Assembly: GCF_000741135.1 (NCBI RefSeq) | Contig: NZ_JGYU01000002.1 | Location: 310,022 to 374,021, forward strand | Direction of reading: 5' to 3' | Length of the DNA stretch: 64,000 nt | From: Bifidobacterium choerinum | GTDB lineage: Bacteria; Actinomycetota; Actinomycetes; Actinomycetales; Bifidobacteriaceae | The notes under the pieces: generated by a model | What the model saw: the letters and a program-made list of their open reading frames with translations, nothing else | The model's database searches: none | Told to the model about the DNA's origin: nothing | Part shown: one piece after another, positions 46,084 through 55,651 of the stretch | How the letters are laid out: each line of letters opens with the position of its first letter | Position numbering within the stretch: position 1 is the stretch's first letter | Position numbers and translations under genes: made by a program

Positions 46084-47040
46084 ATGGCATCCAAAGGCAA
46101 ACCTTCACCGCGCTCGGCCGTCGAACCGCTGAGCAACAAACAGGTCGCCCGACTCGCGGCCGAATACGATCTCGTCGATCCGACACGGCCGTTCCCGACC
46201 GGTCGCATCCGCCCGAACCAGAAGGAGATCGACGAACTCAACCCGAAGACCACGCACCGTCTCGTTGAAGGCGCGGCGAAGGTGCTGCGCGCGAGCTGCA
46301 AGGTGCGCGCATGGGGATTGGACAACGTGCCGGTCGAAGGCTCCTACATCACGGCAGCCACGCATGTGACGCAGTTCGACGTCTTCGTGCCGATGGTCGC
46401 GATGTTCCAGATGGGGCGGCGCCCCCGCTACATGGCGAAGGCCGAGATGGGCAAGTGGCCGATCATCGGCAAATGGTTCCGCGCCGTCGGCATGCAGCCG
46501 GTGCCGCGCCGCAGCGGCAAGGCGCGTCAGATCGAGGAGGAGTCGATCAACATCCTCACCTCCGGCCACGCGCTGACGATCTGGCCGGAGGGCACCGTCA
46601 CGCGCGACCCGAAGAAATGGCCGATGAGCATGAAGAACGGCATCGGCTTCATCGCGCTCGAGGCCTCGCGCCGTGTCGGCCATCAGATCCCGCTGTTCTG
46701 CGCCGTGACCTGGGGTGCCGCGAGCATCAACCACTGGTGGCCGTGGCCGCGCAAGAACGTCGTCATGTGCTACGACACGCGCCTCGACTACGCCGACCTG
46801 CTCGCCCACGCCGACCAGTGGGGCGACGAGCCGCCGGCCGAACTCGCCAACGAGCTCGCGCGCCGCGTGCGCGTGCGCATGAAGGAGGTCATGGCGAACA
46901 TCCGCGGCGTCGACGCGCCGGATGAGTTCTTCGACTACCGCATCATGAAGGAGGTGCCCGAAGTCGCTCCCTTCACCGATCCGCATCTCGTCGACGAGCG
47001 TGCGCTCGCCAAGGACGGCGACGCGCCGGCCGCCGAATAA
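46084..47040 (+). CDS. plsC: 1-acyl-sn-glycerol-3-phosphate acyltransferase
   Basis: The 318-residue protein has the acyltransferase HX4D motif (THVTQFDVF), YMAKAEMGKWPIIGKWFRAVG and the WPEGTVTRD block of PlsC. It makes phosphatidic acid. There is no SD; CACAAT (46072-46077) lies 6 nt before the ATG, suggesting leaderless translation. gpsA, which makes the glycerol-3-phosphate backbone, is next. Confidence 0.92.
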   Translation: MASKGKPSPRSAVEPLSNKQVARLAAEYDLVDPTRPFPTGRIRPNQKEIDELNPKTTHRLVEGAAKVLRASCKVRAWGLDNVPVEGSYITAATHVTQFDVFVPMVAMFQMGRRPRYMAKAEMGKWPIIGKWFRAVGMQPVPRRSGKARQIEEESINILTSGHALTIWPEGTVTRDPKKWPMSMKNGIGFIALEASRRVGHQIPLFCAVTWGAASINHWWPWPRKNVVMCYDTRLDYADLLAHADQWGDEPPAELANELARRVRVRMKEVMANIRGVDAPDEFFDYRIMKEVPEVAPFTDPHLVDERALAKDGDAPAAE

Positions 47041-47106
47041 CGCGCCAAGAGCGAAATCGAACATGCCGGCGCGACAGCGGCAACAATAGAGAGCAGACGA
47101 ATCCGC

Positions 47107-47133
47107 GGGGCCGTGCCATCGATGCCCGGCCCC
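47107..47133 (+). terminator. Weak hairpin between plsC and gpsA
   Basis: GGGGCCG and CGGCCCC form a 7-bp stem with a 13-nt loop, no U-tract. Confidence 0.4.
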
Positions 47134-47182
47134 GTCACCGATCACAGATGCCGGCGCGCATGCGCGGCGGAAGGAGCACGAT

Positions 47183-48181
47183 ATGGCGAACATCACGGTT
47201 CTGGGCGCGGGCGCCTGGGGAACGGCCTTCGGACAGGTCCTCGCGGACGCGGGCAACGACGTGACGATGTGGGCGATCGAACCGGAGATCGTCAAGGCGA
47301 TCCGGACCGAGCGCCGCAACCCGGTGCGTCTGCCGAGCGTCGAGAAGCTGCCGGACAACATGACGGCGACCGGCGACCGCGCCGAAGCGGTCGCGCACGC
47401 CGACGTCGTCGTCGTCGCGATCGCCGCGCAGGTCGCACGCAAGGCGCTCGAGGAGTTCAAGGGACTGCTGCCGGACGAGGCGCTCGTCGTCTCGCTGATG
47501 AAGGGCATCGAGAAGGACACCGGCAAGCGCATGGACCAGGTCGTCGAAGAGGCGCTCGACCTGCCGGCCAACCGCTTCCTCGCCGTGTCCGGACCGAACC
47601 TGAGCAAGCAGGTCGCCGCACGCGAACCAGCCGCGACCGTCGTCGGCTGCACCGACATCGACAACGCGCGCGCGTTCGCGAAGATGTGCACGACCGACTA
47701 CTTCAAGGCCTTCATCACGGCCGACGTCATCGGCCTCGAACTGTGCGGGTCGCTCAAGAACGTCGTCGCGCTCGCCGTCGGCATGTCGCACGGCGCCGGC
47801 TACGGCGAGAACACGGCCGCGATGATCGAGACGCGCGGCCTGACCGAGATCAAGGAGGTCGGCACCGAGGCGGGCGCGCTGCCGGAGACCTTCTACGGCC
47901 TCGCCGGCGTCGGCGACCTCATCGCTACCTGTGGCTCGCCGCTGTCGCGCAACTACACCTTCGGCTACAACCTCGGCAAGGGCATGAGCGTCGACGAGGC
48001 GACGAAGGCCAGCAACGGCGTCGCCGAAGGCGTCGCGACCGCGTCCGCCGTCGTCGCGCTCGGCGAGAAGTACCATGTGGAGACTCCGCTCGCGAAGGCC
48101 GTGACGCGTGTGCTCGACGACGGCATCTCCTTCAATCAGATGATCGCCGAGATGTTCCCGAAGGACATCACCGTCGAATGA
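47183..48181 (+). CDS. gpsA: Glycerol-3-phosphate dehydrogenase [NAD(P)+]
   Basis: It reduces dihydroxyacetone phosphate for phospholipid synthesis. ITVLGAGAWGTAFGQVLADAG is the NAD motif, ESLMKGIE-type VVSLMKGIEKD and LCGSLKNVVALAVGMSHGAG hold the catalytic Lys, and GVGDLIATCGSPLSRNYTFG is the C-terminal signature. The 332-residue length is typical. SD AAGGAG is 6 nt before the ATG. Confidence 0.97.
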   Translation: MANITVLGAGAWGTAFGQVLADAGNDVTMWAIEPEIVKAIRTERRNPVRLPSVEKLPDNMTATGDRAEAVAHADVVVVAIAAQVARKALEEFKGLLPDEALVVSLMKGIEKDTGKRMDQVVEEALDLPANRFLAVSGPNLSKQVAAREPAATVVGCTDIDNARAFAKMCTTDYFKAFITADVIGLELCGSLKNVVALAVGMSHGAGYGENTAAMIETRGLTEIKEVGTEAGALPETFYGLAGVGDLIATCGSPLSRNYTFGYNLGKGMSVDEATKASNGVAEGVATASAVVALGEKYHVETPLAKAVTRVLDDGISFNQMIAEMFPKDITVE

Positions 48182-48216
48182 TCAGCTGATCGAGCGTAGA
48201 CAACGCGGACAAAGCA

Positions 48217-48254
48217 GGAGGGCCGTGCGCAGCATCCGCTGTGCACGGCCCTCC
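48217..48254. terminator. Bidirectional terminator gpsA / ddl
   Basis: GGAGGGCCGTGC and its complement form a perfect 12-bp stem with a 14-nt loop between convergent genes. Confidence 0.78.
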
Positions 48255-48284
48255 GTTGTATTCGCGTGGCGACCGCGGGCGCCG

Positions 48285-49454
48285 TCAGCGGCCCAGTGCG
48301 CCTTCGATGAGCAATGTCACCATGTCCGGGAACGGGATGCCGGTGGCCTCCCACGCCTTCGGGAACAGCGAGATCGATGTGCAGCCGGGGAAGGTGTTGA
48401 TCTCGTTGACGAGGACGTCGCCCTCGGCCGTCACGAAGGTGTCGACACGGCTCAGGCCGGTGCCGTCGACGGCGTTGAACGCGCGCACGGCGGTGTCGCG
48501 GACGCGTTCGATCAGCTCGTCGGACAGCTTCGGCGGGATCTCGGTGTGGCTCGCCTGTGCATCCATGTACTTGCTGTCGAAATCGTAGAACTGGTCGGCG
48601 CCGTCCTCGCGCTTGTCGAGCACGACCTCGCCGGGCAGGCTCGCGCGCGCCGCGTCGGTCGGCTTCGGGCGGATGACGCCGCATTCGATCTCGCGCGCGT
48701 CGATGCCCTGCTCGATGAGCACGCGCCAGTCGTGCAGGCTCGCCTCGTAGACGGCGGCGGCGAGCGCCTCCGGATCGTCGATGCGTTCGACCTTCGTGAC
48801 ACCGAAGCTCGAGCCGGCGCGCGACGGCTTGACGAACAGCGGCCAGGCGAGTCCGGCCTCGTGGACGAGGCCGAGGAAGGCCTCGCCGTCGGCGGCGAAA
48901 CGGTCGGAGGCGTCGAAGTTCCGCGCGTCGATCGTGATGCCGGGGGCGACCGGGATGCCGGCGGCGTCCAGCAGCACCTTTGTGTAGTGCTTGTCCATGC
49001 ACGCCGCCGAGGCGAGCACGCCGCAGCCGACGTAGGGGACGCCCATCATCTCGAAGAGCCCCTGGATCGTGCCGTCCTCGCCGTAGGGTCCGTGCAGCGC
49101 CGGGATGACGACGTCGATGTGGCCGAGCGAGACGAGCGTGCCGTCGGCGTCCTTCGCGCGGAAGCCGTCGGAGCCCTGGCCGATGTCGAGGACGACGTCG
49201 CGCGAGCCTTCGACGCGTTCGACCTGCGGCAGGCCGTGCGCGAGGTCCCAGTCGAGCGGGTCGGCGCCGTCGGTGATCCATGCGCCGTCCTTCGTGATGC
49301 CGATGAGGACCGGCTCGAACTTCGTCCGGTCGAGCGCGCGCAGGAACGTGGCGGCCGTGATGCAGGAGATCGAATGCTCGTCCGCCTTGCCGCCGTATAT
49401 GACGGCGACGCGTGTGCGGTCGGTGGTTACGTGCTGGGGCGTCGGTTCGGACAT
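48285..49454 (-). CDS. ddl: D-alanine-D-alanine ligase
   Basis: An ATP-grasp enzyme that makes the D-Ala-D-Ala terminus of peptidoglycan stems. VAVIYGGKADEHSISCITA, PALHGPYGEDGTIQGLFEM, FVKPSRAGSSFGVTKV and VLVNEINTFPGCTSISLFP are the conserved blocks. The start ATG 49454 follows GAGG at 5 nt; a GTG two codons upstream overlaps that SD. The 389-residue length is slightly long, from an N-terminal extension. Confidence 0.96.
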   Translation of the reverse strand: MSEPTPQHVTTDRTRVAVIYGGKADEHSISCITAATFLRALDRTKFEPVLIGITKDGAWITDGADPLDWDLAHGLPQVERVEGSRDVVLDIGQGSDGFRAKDADGTLVSLGHIDVVIPALHGPYGEDGTIQGLFEMMGVPYVGCGVLASAACMDKHYTKVLLDAAGIPVAPGITIDARNFDASDRFAADGEAFLGLVHEAGLAWPLFVKPSRAGSSFGVTKVERIDDPEALAAAVYEASLHDWRVLIEQGIDAREIECGVIRPKPTDAARASLPGEVVLDKREDGADQFYDFDSKYMDAQASHTEIPPKLSDELIERVRDTAVRAFNAVDGTGLSRVDTFVTAEGDVLVNEINTFPGCTSISLFPKAWEATGIPFPDMVTLLIEGALGR

Positions 49455-49807
49455 GGTCACCTCTGTGCTGGAACGTCAGGATCTACAACGTCTTCAGCCT
49501 ACTCGTACGCCGGTAACTGAAGACGCCCGCGAAGCGTCCTGCGGTCCACGGCGTACAGGCCGTGCACGTCCGGTCGGGCCGATGGGTGGACCGGCGATAT
49601 CTCATAGGTCAGAACGGACGCCTGCGGCGCGTCGCGCTTCGATACACTGGTGCCATTCGCGCGCGTGAACGTAACGTGCTCGTCATGGCCATTGCCGAAC
49701 GCCGCCGAACTACGACGTCGATGATGCCTGCCGCATCGCGACGGGACGGCCATGCCGCGTCATGCGACGCCGGCCGTCCGGCCGACCAGGAAAGGGAAGA
49801 CACCATA
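49455..49807. other. 353-bp intergenic region upstream of ddl and the DUF4854-like gene
   Basis: It holds the inverted repeat GTCTTCAG/CTGAAGAC (49490-49497 and 49517-49524), 36 bp upstream of ddl, a possible operator. A -10-like TACACT near 49643 and a SD-like AGGAAAGGGAAG before 49808 serve the plus-strand gene. No convincing separate coding frame is visible. Confidence 0.5.
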
Positions 49808-50956
49808 ATGAGCAACCCCAATGCGCCGTATGATCCGGCTGGGCAACCACAGGGCGAGGGCTATCCGCAGGCTCCCGGCTATCCCAACTACGAGGACACG
49901 CGTTCGGCGGGACCGGAGCCGACGCAGCCCTATGGCGCGCCGGCGGCCTATGGCGGCTATGACGAGACGCAGGCCTACACGCCGTCCACGCCGCAGATGA
50001 ACCAGACGCAGCCGATGCCGTCCTATCAGGACCCGTACGGCGGTCCGCAGCAGCCGCGCACGACCGAGTTCGACGGCGCCGCGCAGGCGCAGCCGACGCA
50101 GGCCTTCGACTACGGCCAGATGCGGCAGACGCCATATGGCGGCGCGCAGCCGATGCGGCAGCCGGCCGCCGGCTATCCCGACGCCAACGGCTATGCGCCG
50201 GCGGGCGGCTACGGCTACGAGCAGCAGGCGCCCGCCACCTATGGCGGACCCGGCCAGATCCCGCCGGACGGCAATGCGCCGTTCAACGGCCAGCAGCCGC
50301 CGAAGAACAGCAAGACGCCGATCATCATCGTCAGCATCATCGCCGCGGTGCTGCTCATCGCCTGCATCGTCTTCGCCGTCTTCGCGCTCAACAAGAGCGA
50401 CGGCAACAAGCCGGCGGAGTCGCCGAGCTCGAGCTCGACGCACAGCATGACGACGTCGCCGAAGTCGACCGACGATCCGGACGATCCCTTCGACGAGCCC
50501 ACCGACGACCCGGACGAGCCGCTCGGCGGCAACAGCCTCGGCAGCGACGTCCTTGAGCAGGAGCTGCGCGACGGCAAGACGCTCGAGCAGGCCTTCCACA
50601 ACCCGCAGGTCAAGAAGCAGCTCGAGCAGGCCATCGAGGAATCCTCCGGCGACACCGAAGGCATGAAGTTCGACGTGTCGGCGAAGGGCAACACGCTGAT
50701 CTACCTGATCCGCATCACCGATTCGAGCTACGACGAGTATTCCAGCGTCTACACGACGATGCTGGACGGCATCATGTGCTCGCCGATGAGCGAGTTCGCC
50801 AAGCAGCTCGAGGACCAGTACGACCTGACGGACGCGAAGGTCGAGTTCGTCCTCGAGAACTCGAAGGGCAAGACGATCCTCGACGAGACCTATGATCCGC
50901 TGTCGGAATGCGACGTGACGAGCGACGGCTACGATTCGCTGCTCGACAACGACTGA
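49808..50956 (+). CDS. Single-pass membrane protein with Pro/Gln/Tyr-rich N-terminus, DUF4854-like
   Basis: The 382-residue protein has a 160-residue low-complexity cytoplasmic part (repeated YG, QP, PGY), a transmembrane helix (TPIIIVSIIAAVLLIACIVF) and an acidic Ser/Asp spacer. An exported domain beginning near KFDVSAKGNTLIYLIRI follows, which resembles DUF4854. Function is unknown. The ATG at 49808 has a purine-rich SD about 9 nt upstream. The same architecture (low-complexity lead, one helix, small outer domain) recurs in the PASTA-like protein at 10598. Confidence 0.8.
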   Translation: MSNPNAPYDPAGQPQGEGYPQAPGYPNYEDTRSAGPEPTQPYGAPAAYGGYDETQAYTPSTPQMNQTQPMPSYQDPYGGPQQPRTTEFDGAAQAQPTQAFDYGQMRQTPYGGAQPMRQPAAGYPDANGYAPAGGYGYEQQAPATYGGPGQIPPDGNAPFNGQQPPKNSKTPIIIVSIIAAVLLIACIVFAVFALNKSDGNKPAESPSSSSTHSMTTSPKSTDDPDDPFDEPTDDPDEPLGGNSLGSDVLEQELRDGKTLEQAFHNPQVKKQLEQAIEESSGDTEGMKFDVSAKGNTLIYLIRITDSSYDEYSSVYTTMLDGIMCSPMSEFAKQLEDQYDLTDAKVEFVLENSKGKTILDETYDPLSECDVTSDGYDSLLDND

Positions 50957-50991
50957 CGGACGACTGACAATCGACTGACGTCGACGGACAT

Positions 50992-51022
50992 GAGAACGCC
51001 GCGTGCACCACGCGGCGTTCTC
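50992..51022 (+). terminator. Terminator after DUF4854-like gene
   Basis: A perfect 14-bp stem (GAGAACGCCGCGTG and its complement) with a CAC loop. TAATGT, a possible -10 for the next gene, follows at 51026. Confidence 0.78.
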
Positions 51023-51096
51023 ATCTAATGTAGAGACGATGCGTGGCGCCGCCCGAGCGCCGAGGACACGCGCGCACGCGCGGGAAAGAGGACATG

Positions 51097-51438
51097 ATGA
51101 GCCAGAACAACCCATATGTGAACAATCCGTACGCCGGCGGCGGCGCGCCGCAGTACCCGAACTACCAGCCGCCACAGCCGCAGTACTATGCCGCGCCGTC
51201 GTCGAAATGGAACGCCATGTCGATCGCCGGCTTCGTCTGCTCGTTCTTCTTCTCGCTCATCGGCCTCATCCTGAGCATCATCGGCTATTCGCAGACGAAG
51301 AAGACCGGTGAACGCGGCGGCGACTTCGCGCTCGCCGGCATCATCATCTCGGCCGTCTCGCTCGTGATGAGCATCCTCGCGATCATCCTGCTCTTCGTGC
51401 TCTTCGGCACCGTCATCACGGCCGCCGTCGCGCTGTGA
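51097..51438 (+). CDS. DUF4190-like two-helix membrane protein
   Basis: A 113-residue protein: Asn/Pro/Tyr/Gln-rich lead, then two membrane helices (MSIAGFVCSFFFSLIGLILSIIGYSQTKK and FALAGIIISAVSLVMSILAIILLF), the DUF4190 pattern. Function unknown. Tandem ATGs occur at 51094 and 51097; the second has better spacing to AGAGG. The stop overlaps a GTG of the next frame. Confidence 0.82.
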   Translation: MSQNNPYVNNPYAGGGAPQYPNYQPPQPQYYAAPSSKWNAMSIAGFVCSFFFSLIGLILSIIGYSQTKKTGERGGDFALAGIIISAVSLVMSILAIILLFVLFGTVITAAVAL

Positions 51439-51446
51439 GGTCGCCG

Positions 51447-52475
51447 ATGAGCGTTCCGACGATGCCGATGCCGCCGGCGCGGCAGCCGATGTACTATGCG
51501 CTGGGGCCGCAGCCGCGGATGGACGAACGCGTCACGAAGGCGCGCCGCGCCGCGTCGTCGATCGGCGCCGGATCCACGTTCATCATCGTCATCTGGTGCG
51601 CCATCTCGCTGCTGCTGCAGTCGGCCTTCATGTGGCTGCGCAGCAGCATGGCCGGCTGGATGGCGATCACGATCTCCGATTTCGCGCTGTGCGTGTGCGC
51701 GATCCCGATCGGCTACCAGCTGTTCCGTGGCACGCCGCTGCTCGTGCCGCGCCGTTTCGCGCTGCGCGTCTCGCAGTGGTTCGTCTATCTGCTGATGTGC
51801 CTGCCGATCATCTGGGTCGGCAACCTGCTCGGCACCGGCCTGTCCGCGCTGCTGTCGTCGGGGAAGGCCGACAACCGCATCAACGAGATGATGAGCGGAT
51901 CGAACTGGTTCGTCATGGTGATCGCGACCGTCGTCGTCGCGCCGCTCGTCGAGGAATGGCTGTTCCGCAGGCAGATCATCGGCCGTCTGCGCCGCTACGG
52001 CGAAAAGCCGGCGATCGTGCTGTCCGCGCTGTTCTTCGGCCTGTTCCACCTCAACCTGTACCAGTTCTTCTACGCCTTCGGTCTGGGACTGCTGTTCGGC
52101 TACGTCTACACGCGCACGAGCCGGCTGCGCTACAGCGTCGCGCTGCACATGGTCATCAACGCGAACAGTGCGATCGTCGGCACGTCGATGCTGGACCGCT
52201 ATGAGCGGATCATCACGAAGCCCGACCTGCTGAGCCATCCGCAGACCGGCGACGTCCTGTTCATCGTCGCGATGGCGCTCTACCTCGTGCTGATGTTCGC
52301 CGGCGTCATCGCCGGCTTCGTGCTGCTGATCCGCAGGCGCCGGCGCTTCCGTTTCTACGCGGCGCCCGACGAGCTGCCGCGCGGCGCCGTGATGCCGGCT
52401 TTCTTCGGCAACGCCGGCGTCATCGTCTTCCTCGCCGTCGGCGTCATCGGCACTTTCGCGATGACGCTGCTGTAG
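51447..52475 (+). CDS. CPBP-family intramembrane metalloprotease
   Basis: The 342-residue protein has about eight membrane helices and the CPBP/Abi motifs: LVEEWLFRRQIIGRLRR (EExxxR), FFGLFHLNLYQFFYAF and ALHMVINANS. Family members cleave membrane or prenylated proteins, or act in bacteriocin immunity; the role here is unknown. ATG 51447 has GAGG 6 nt upstream, formed by the end of the previous gene, so the two are coupled. It ends 9 nt from the convergent mscS. Confidence 0.88.
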   Translation: MSVPTMPMPPARQPMYYALGPQPRMDERVTKARRAASSIGAGSTFIIVIWCAISLLLQSAFMWLRSSMAGWMAITISDFALCVCAIPIGYQLFRGTPLLVPRRFALRVSQWFVYLLMCLPIIWVGNLLGTGLSALLSSGKADNRINEMMSGSNWFVMVIATVVVAPLVEEWLFRRQIIGRLRRYGEKPAIVLSALFFGLFHLNLYQFFYAFGLGLLFGYVYTRTSRLRYSVALHMVINANSAIVGTSMLDRYERIITKPDLLSHPQTGDVLFIVAMALYLVLMFAGVIAGFVLLIRRRRRFRFYAAPDELPRGAVMPAFFGNAGVIVFLAVGVIGTFAMTLL

Positions 52476-52484
52476 ACGCGTGCG

Positions 52485-53285
52485 TCAGCGGGAGGCGGCG
52501 TCCTTCGCGGCGACCGAGCCGGAAGCGGCGAGGTCGGTGAACATCGGCGACGCGCTCACGTCACGCGCGATCGCGTCGGTCACGGCCGACAGGGCGACGC
52601 CCGGCTTCGCATAGGCGATGATGTTGCCGGTCGTGCCGGACGGCGAGAAGCCGGTGAAGCGGATCATCGGCTTGGGCTCGTCGCCGATCAGGTCGTGCGC
52701 CGATTCGTCGATCTTGCCGAGCAGCTCGTCGGTCAATGCGTCCATGTCGACGCCCGGCTTCGCCGTGAACGGGATCGTCACCTGCGATTCGTTCGTCGGC
52801 AGGTACTTCTCGAGCGCCGTCGTGTTGAGCACCGAGTTCGGAATCATCAACGTGTTGCCGTTGCGCTCGCGCACGACGGTCTGCCGCCAGGTGACGTCGG
52901 TGACGGTGCCGGTCACGCCGGAGATCGAGACGACGTCGCCCGGCTGCAGCACATGCGAGAACATCAGCTGGAAGCCGCCGATCGTGTTCGCGATCGAATC
53001 CTTGAGACCGAGCGAAATCGCGAAGCCGCCGATGCCGAGCGCCGTGAACAATGTGACCGGGTTGACGCCGAAGACCGGCTTGAGCACAATCGTGACGGCG
53101 AGCGTCCAGATGAGGATGCGCGCGAGGTTGATGAAGATCGACGCGTTCGGGATCTGCGAGCGGCGCAGCACCTTGTCGAGCACGCGCGACGCGACGCGCG
53201 CCGCGATCATCGCGACGACGGTCACGACGACGACGAGGATGATTTTGCCGCTGTTCGCACGCAGCCAGTTCAGCACGAAGTCCAT
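52485..53285 (-). CDS. Small mechanosensitive channel (MscS family)
   Basis: The 266-residue protein has three N-terminal membrane helices, the pore-lining segment FTALGIGGFAISLGLKDSIANTIGG and the beta-domain motif LQPGDVVSISGVTGTVTDVTWRQT. It opens under membrane tension to release solutes on hypo-osmotic shock. SD GGGAGCG precedes the ATG. It may be read through weakly from the upstream TetR gene. Confidence 0.93.
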   Translation of the reverse strand: MDFVLNWLRANSGKIILVVVVTVVAMIAARVASRVLDKVLRRSQIPNASIFINLARILIWTLAVTIVLKPVFGVNPVTLFTALGIGGFAISLGLKDSIANTIGGFQLMFSHVLQPGDVVSISGVTGTVTDVTWRQTVVRERNGNTLMIPNSVLNTTALEKYLPTNESQVTIPFTAKPGVDMDALTDELLGKIDESAHDLIGDEPKPMIRFTGFSPSGTTGNIIAYAKPGVALSAVTDAIARDVSASPMFTDLAASGSVAAKDAASR

Positions 53286-53371
53286 GACGCTCCCGAAAAA
53301 GAAAAACGAATCGACGGCCGCCGGTCGGCGGCACCGCCATCATACCGGCGGCAAGGAACCGTGGAGGACGA

Positions 53372-53409
53372 CGCGGCCCCCGATGGTCGTCGAACCATCG
53401 GGGGCCGCG
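53372..53409 (-). terminator. Terminator after TetR gene
   Basis: A perfect 16-bp stem (arms 53372-53387 and 53394-53409) with a 6-nt loop, between the TetR stop and mscS. Confidence 0.78.
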
Positions 53410-53428
53410 GAACAGGTATGGGCGCCGT

Positions 53429-54109
53429 TCAGCGGTGGCGGTCGCCGGGGGCGATGAAGCTCGGCACATGGTTGTGCACGCGGTTGTAGCCGAGCACGAT
53501 GCGACGCCAGTAGGACATCGGATCCTCGTCGGCCATCGTCAGGAACAGGCCCATCGCGAGGATTGCGACGTCGCTGTCGAGCATGTCGTCGGCGGAGATC
53601 TGGTTGCGCAGCTGCGGCCAGTTGTACAGCGACGATATGATACCGCCGACGCAGAAGTCGACGAGCATCTTCGTCTTCGGCTCGACCGTGACCATGTCGG
53701 AGCCGACGATCGTCAACAGCGTCATGCGCAGGAAGTCACGCAGCGATTCGACGAGCTCCTCGTTGCTGTGCGGACCGACGAGCAGCGACAGGCGGTTGAG
53801 ATGCTGCAGCTGCTCGGGGTCGTTGAGCAGACGGACGCAGAAATGGCGCCATTCGACGTTCGGGTCGCTATCCGGACGCGTATAGATCGGCATCGGCAGC
53901 CGCTCGACCTCATGCAGGATCGATGAGTCGGCCAGCTCGGGCAGGCCGGAGTAATGGTAGTAGAAGGAGTTGCGGTTCACCTGCGCCGCGTGCACGACGT
54001 CGGTCACCGTGATCCTGTCGTAGTCGTGCTCCTCGAGCAGCGTCCAGAATGCATTCTCAAGCCGTTCCTTGGCCGGGAGAATCTCTGAATCACGACGAGG
54101 CCTAGACAT
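53429..54109 (-). CDS. TetR-family transcriptional regulator
   Basis: The 226-residue protein has a TetR helix-turn-helix (LLEEHDYDRITVTDVVHAAQVNRNSFYYHY) and a larger ligand-binding half. The tail and overall length are typical. AAGGAG lies 9 nt before the ATG. Regulated genes are unknown; candidate targets are its own gene and neighbours. No clear operator palindrome was identified upstream. Confidence 0.88.
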   Translation of the reverse strand: MSRPRRDSEILPAKERLENAFWTLLEEHDYDRITVTDVVHAAQVNRNSFYYHYSGLPELADSSILHEVERLPMPIYTRPDSDPNVEWRHFCVRLLNDPEQLQHLNRLSLLVGPHSNEELVESLRDFLRMTLLTIVGSDMVTVEPKTKMLVDFCVGGIISSLYNWPQLRNQISADDMLDSDVAILAMGLFLTMADEDPMSYWRRIVLGYNRVHNHVPSFIAPGDRHR

Positions 54110-54336
54110 GCGTTCCGCTCCTTCGGATTGGGTCGATTGTTGATGGCGGCACGGGTGCCGGATTCCCTTCGGACCATGCGCCACGCGCGAGAGAAGAGAG
54201 CGGGATGGAACCCTGCGCTCCTGCCGTTGTTCACCAGTGTATAGGCACTAGGATGCGCCGAGGCCGTTCGATGGCTGCTGGCGAAAACCGGGAGCGGGTC
54301 CCGGCATGGACGGGCCGGCTGCGCGGCGCCGGCGGA

Positions 54337-55530
54337 TCAGTGGCGGAACGTGGCCGTCGCGAGCATCCACAACGCCTGGTTGATGTATTTGCGCTCCTCG
54401 CTCGTCAGGCCCACATACTGCCCGAGCATGCCCGGGATGACGCGCGGGCCGGCCTTCATCAGCTCGGTCGTGCTCTTGTAGCCGCTCGACATCAGCACGC
54501 GGAACAGCGCCTCGACGCCATGCTCGCGCTGCCGCTGCGTCATGCCGCCGAGCCAATCGTTGAGCGCGTCGTTGAAGGTCTTCGAACTGTCCGAGAGTCC
54601 TCCCGGCGCGATCTCGAAGTCGTCGCCGCGCATCTGCCAGCTGTAGCACGAATGCTGGCCGAGGCCGTCGGCGTCCGATTTGACGACGACGAGCCGTTCG
54701 CGCGGCGACTCGTTGAGCAGCATGCCGATGATCGACGAATCGGGCACGACCTTCGTGACGCGATCGACGATGGTGCCGTACTCGTAGCTGCGCACGACGT
54801 CCGGCGGGAAACCGGGGCCGTCGAAGGAGTAGATGTGGCGGATGCGGTCCTTGACGTCGTCGTGCGCGTTCATCGCCGCGTACACGGAGACGTTGCCGCC
54901 CTTCGAATGGCCGGTGAGGATGATGTCGCCGTCCCACAGCGCGGCCACCTGTTCGAGATAGTCGGCGGCGTGCTTCTGCGCCGGCACCGGATACCGGTAG
55001 GCCATGTTGAAGTCCTCCTTCCATCCGACGAGGGAATCGTCGGTGCCACGGAAGGCGATGACGAGCTCGCCGGTCGGCAGCCGGAACGTCAACGCGGCGA
55101 ACTGCGTCTGTGCGGCCTCGTCGAAGCGTTCCTCGGCCGCCGAGACATGCACGACCGAGAACCGCGGATTCGCGGCGATCGAACGGTAGAACTCATGGGA
55201 GACGCGCGGATCGCCGAACCCCGAATGCTTCGCGATATAGGGATGGTCGACCTCGTAGGCGCCGAGCTCATGCTCGATCCGGCGCAGCGCCGGGCCGTCG
55301 AAGGGCGCACGGGCGAGCGCGCGGAACGAATGCGCGAGCCGATGCCAGTCGAAGGAGCGCACACGCCTGCCGAAGCTGCCGTAGCGCTGTTCGAGCGTCG
55401 CGAGCGTCGGCACGTCGTCGGGGATCTTGTCGTAGCTCAGCAGCGCGAACACGAGCGCGTCGGCCACATGGAACGGCCACTCGGAGAAATCCCGGGTCTC
55501 CGTATGCGCGTAGTCGAGAATGTTACCCAT
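54337..55530 (-). CDS. DUF2974/Mbeg1-like alpha/beta hydrolase
   Basis: The 397-residue protein carries a lipase-type nucleophile elbow, ILTGHSKGGNVSVYAAMNA, after a strand ELVIAFRGTDDSLVGWKEDF, as in the Mbeg1-like (DUF2974) group. The N-terminal YAHTETRDFSEWPFHVADALVFALLSY is the family start. Substrate unknown. SD GGAAGG precedes the ATG. No signal peptide, so probably cytoplasmic. Confidence 0.88.
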   Translation of the reverse strand: MGNILDYAHTETRDFSEWPFHVADALVFALLSYDKIPDDVPTLATLEQRYGSFGRRVRSFDWHRLAHSFRALARAPFDGPALRRIEHELGAYEVDHPYIAKHSGFGDPRVSHEFYRSIAANPRFSVVHVSAAEERFDEAAQTQFAALTFRLPTGELVIAFRGTDDSLVGWKEDFNMAYRYPVPAQKHAADYLEQVAALWDGDIILTGHSKGGNVSVYAAMNAHDDVKDRIRHIYSFDGPGFPPDVVRSYEYGTIVDRVTKVVPDSSIIGMLLNESPRERLVVVKSDADGLGQHSCYSWQMRGDDFEIAPGGLSDSSKTFNDALNDWLGGMTQRQREHGVEALFRVLMSSGYKSTTELMKAGPRVIPGMLGQYVGLTSEERKYINQALWMLATATFRH

Positions 55531-55651
55531 GCCGACCTTCCCGGAACGTGCCCGTGCGCGCCGATCCTGCGTCGGCGCCGCCTCGGCCGTCCCTGACCCA
55601 TTGTACGGACGGACGGCCTCGCGCGGGGCCGACGATTGCGGCGGGCGGAAG

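Noticed and set aside
51039-51311. Leaderless frame overlapping the DUF4190-like gene
   Set aside because: It has a -10-like TAATGT but the Arg/His-rich product is a frame shadow of the DUF4190-like gene.
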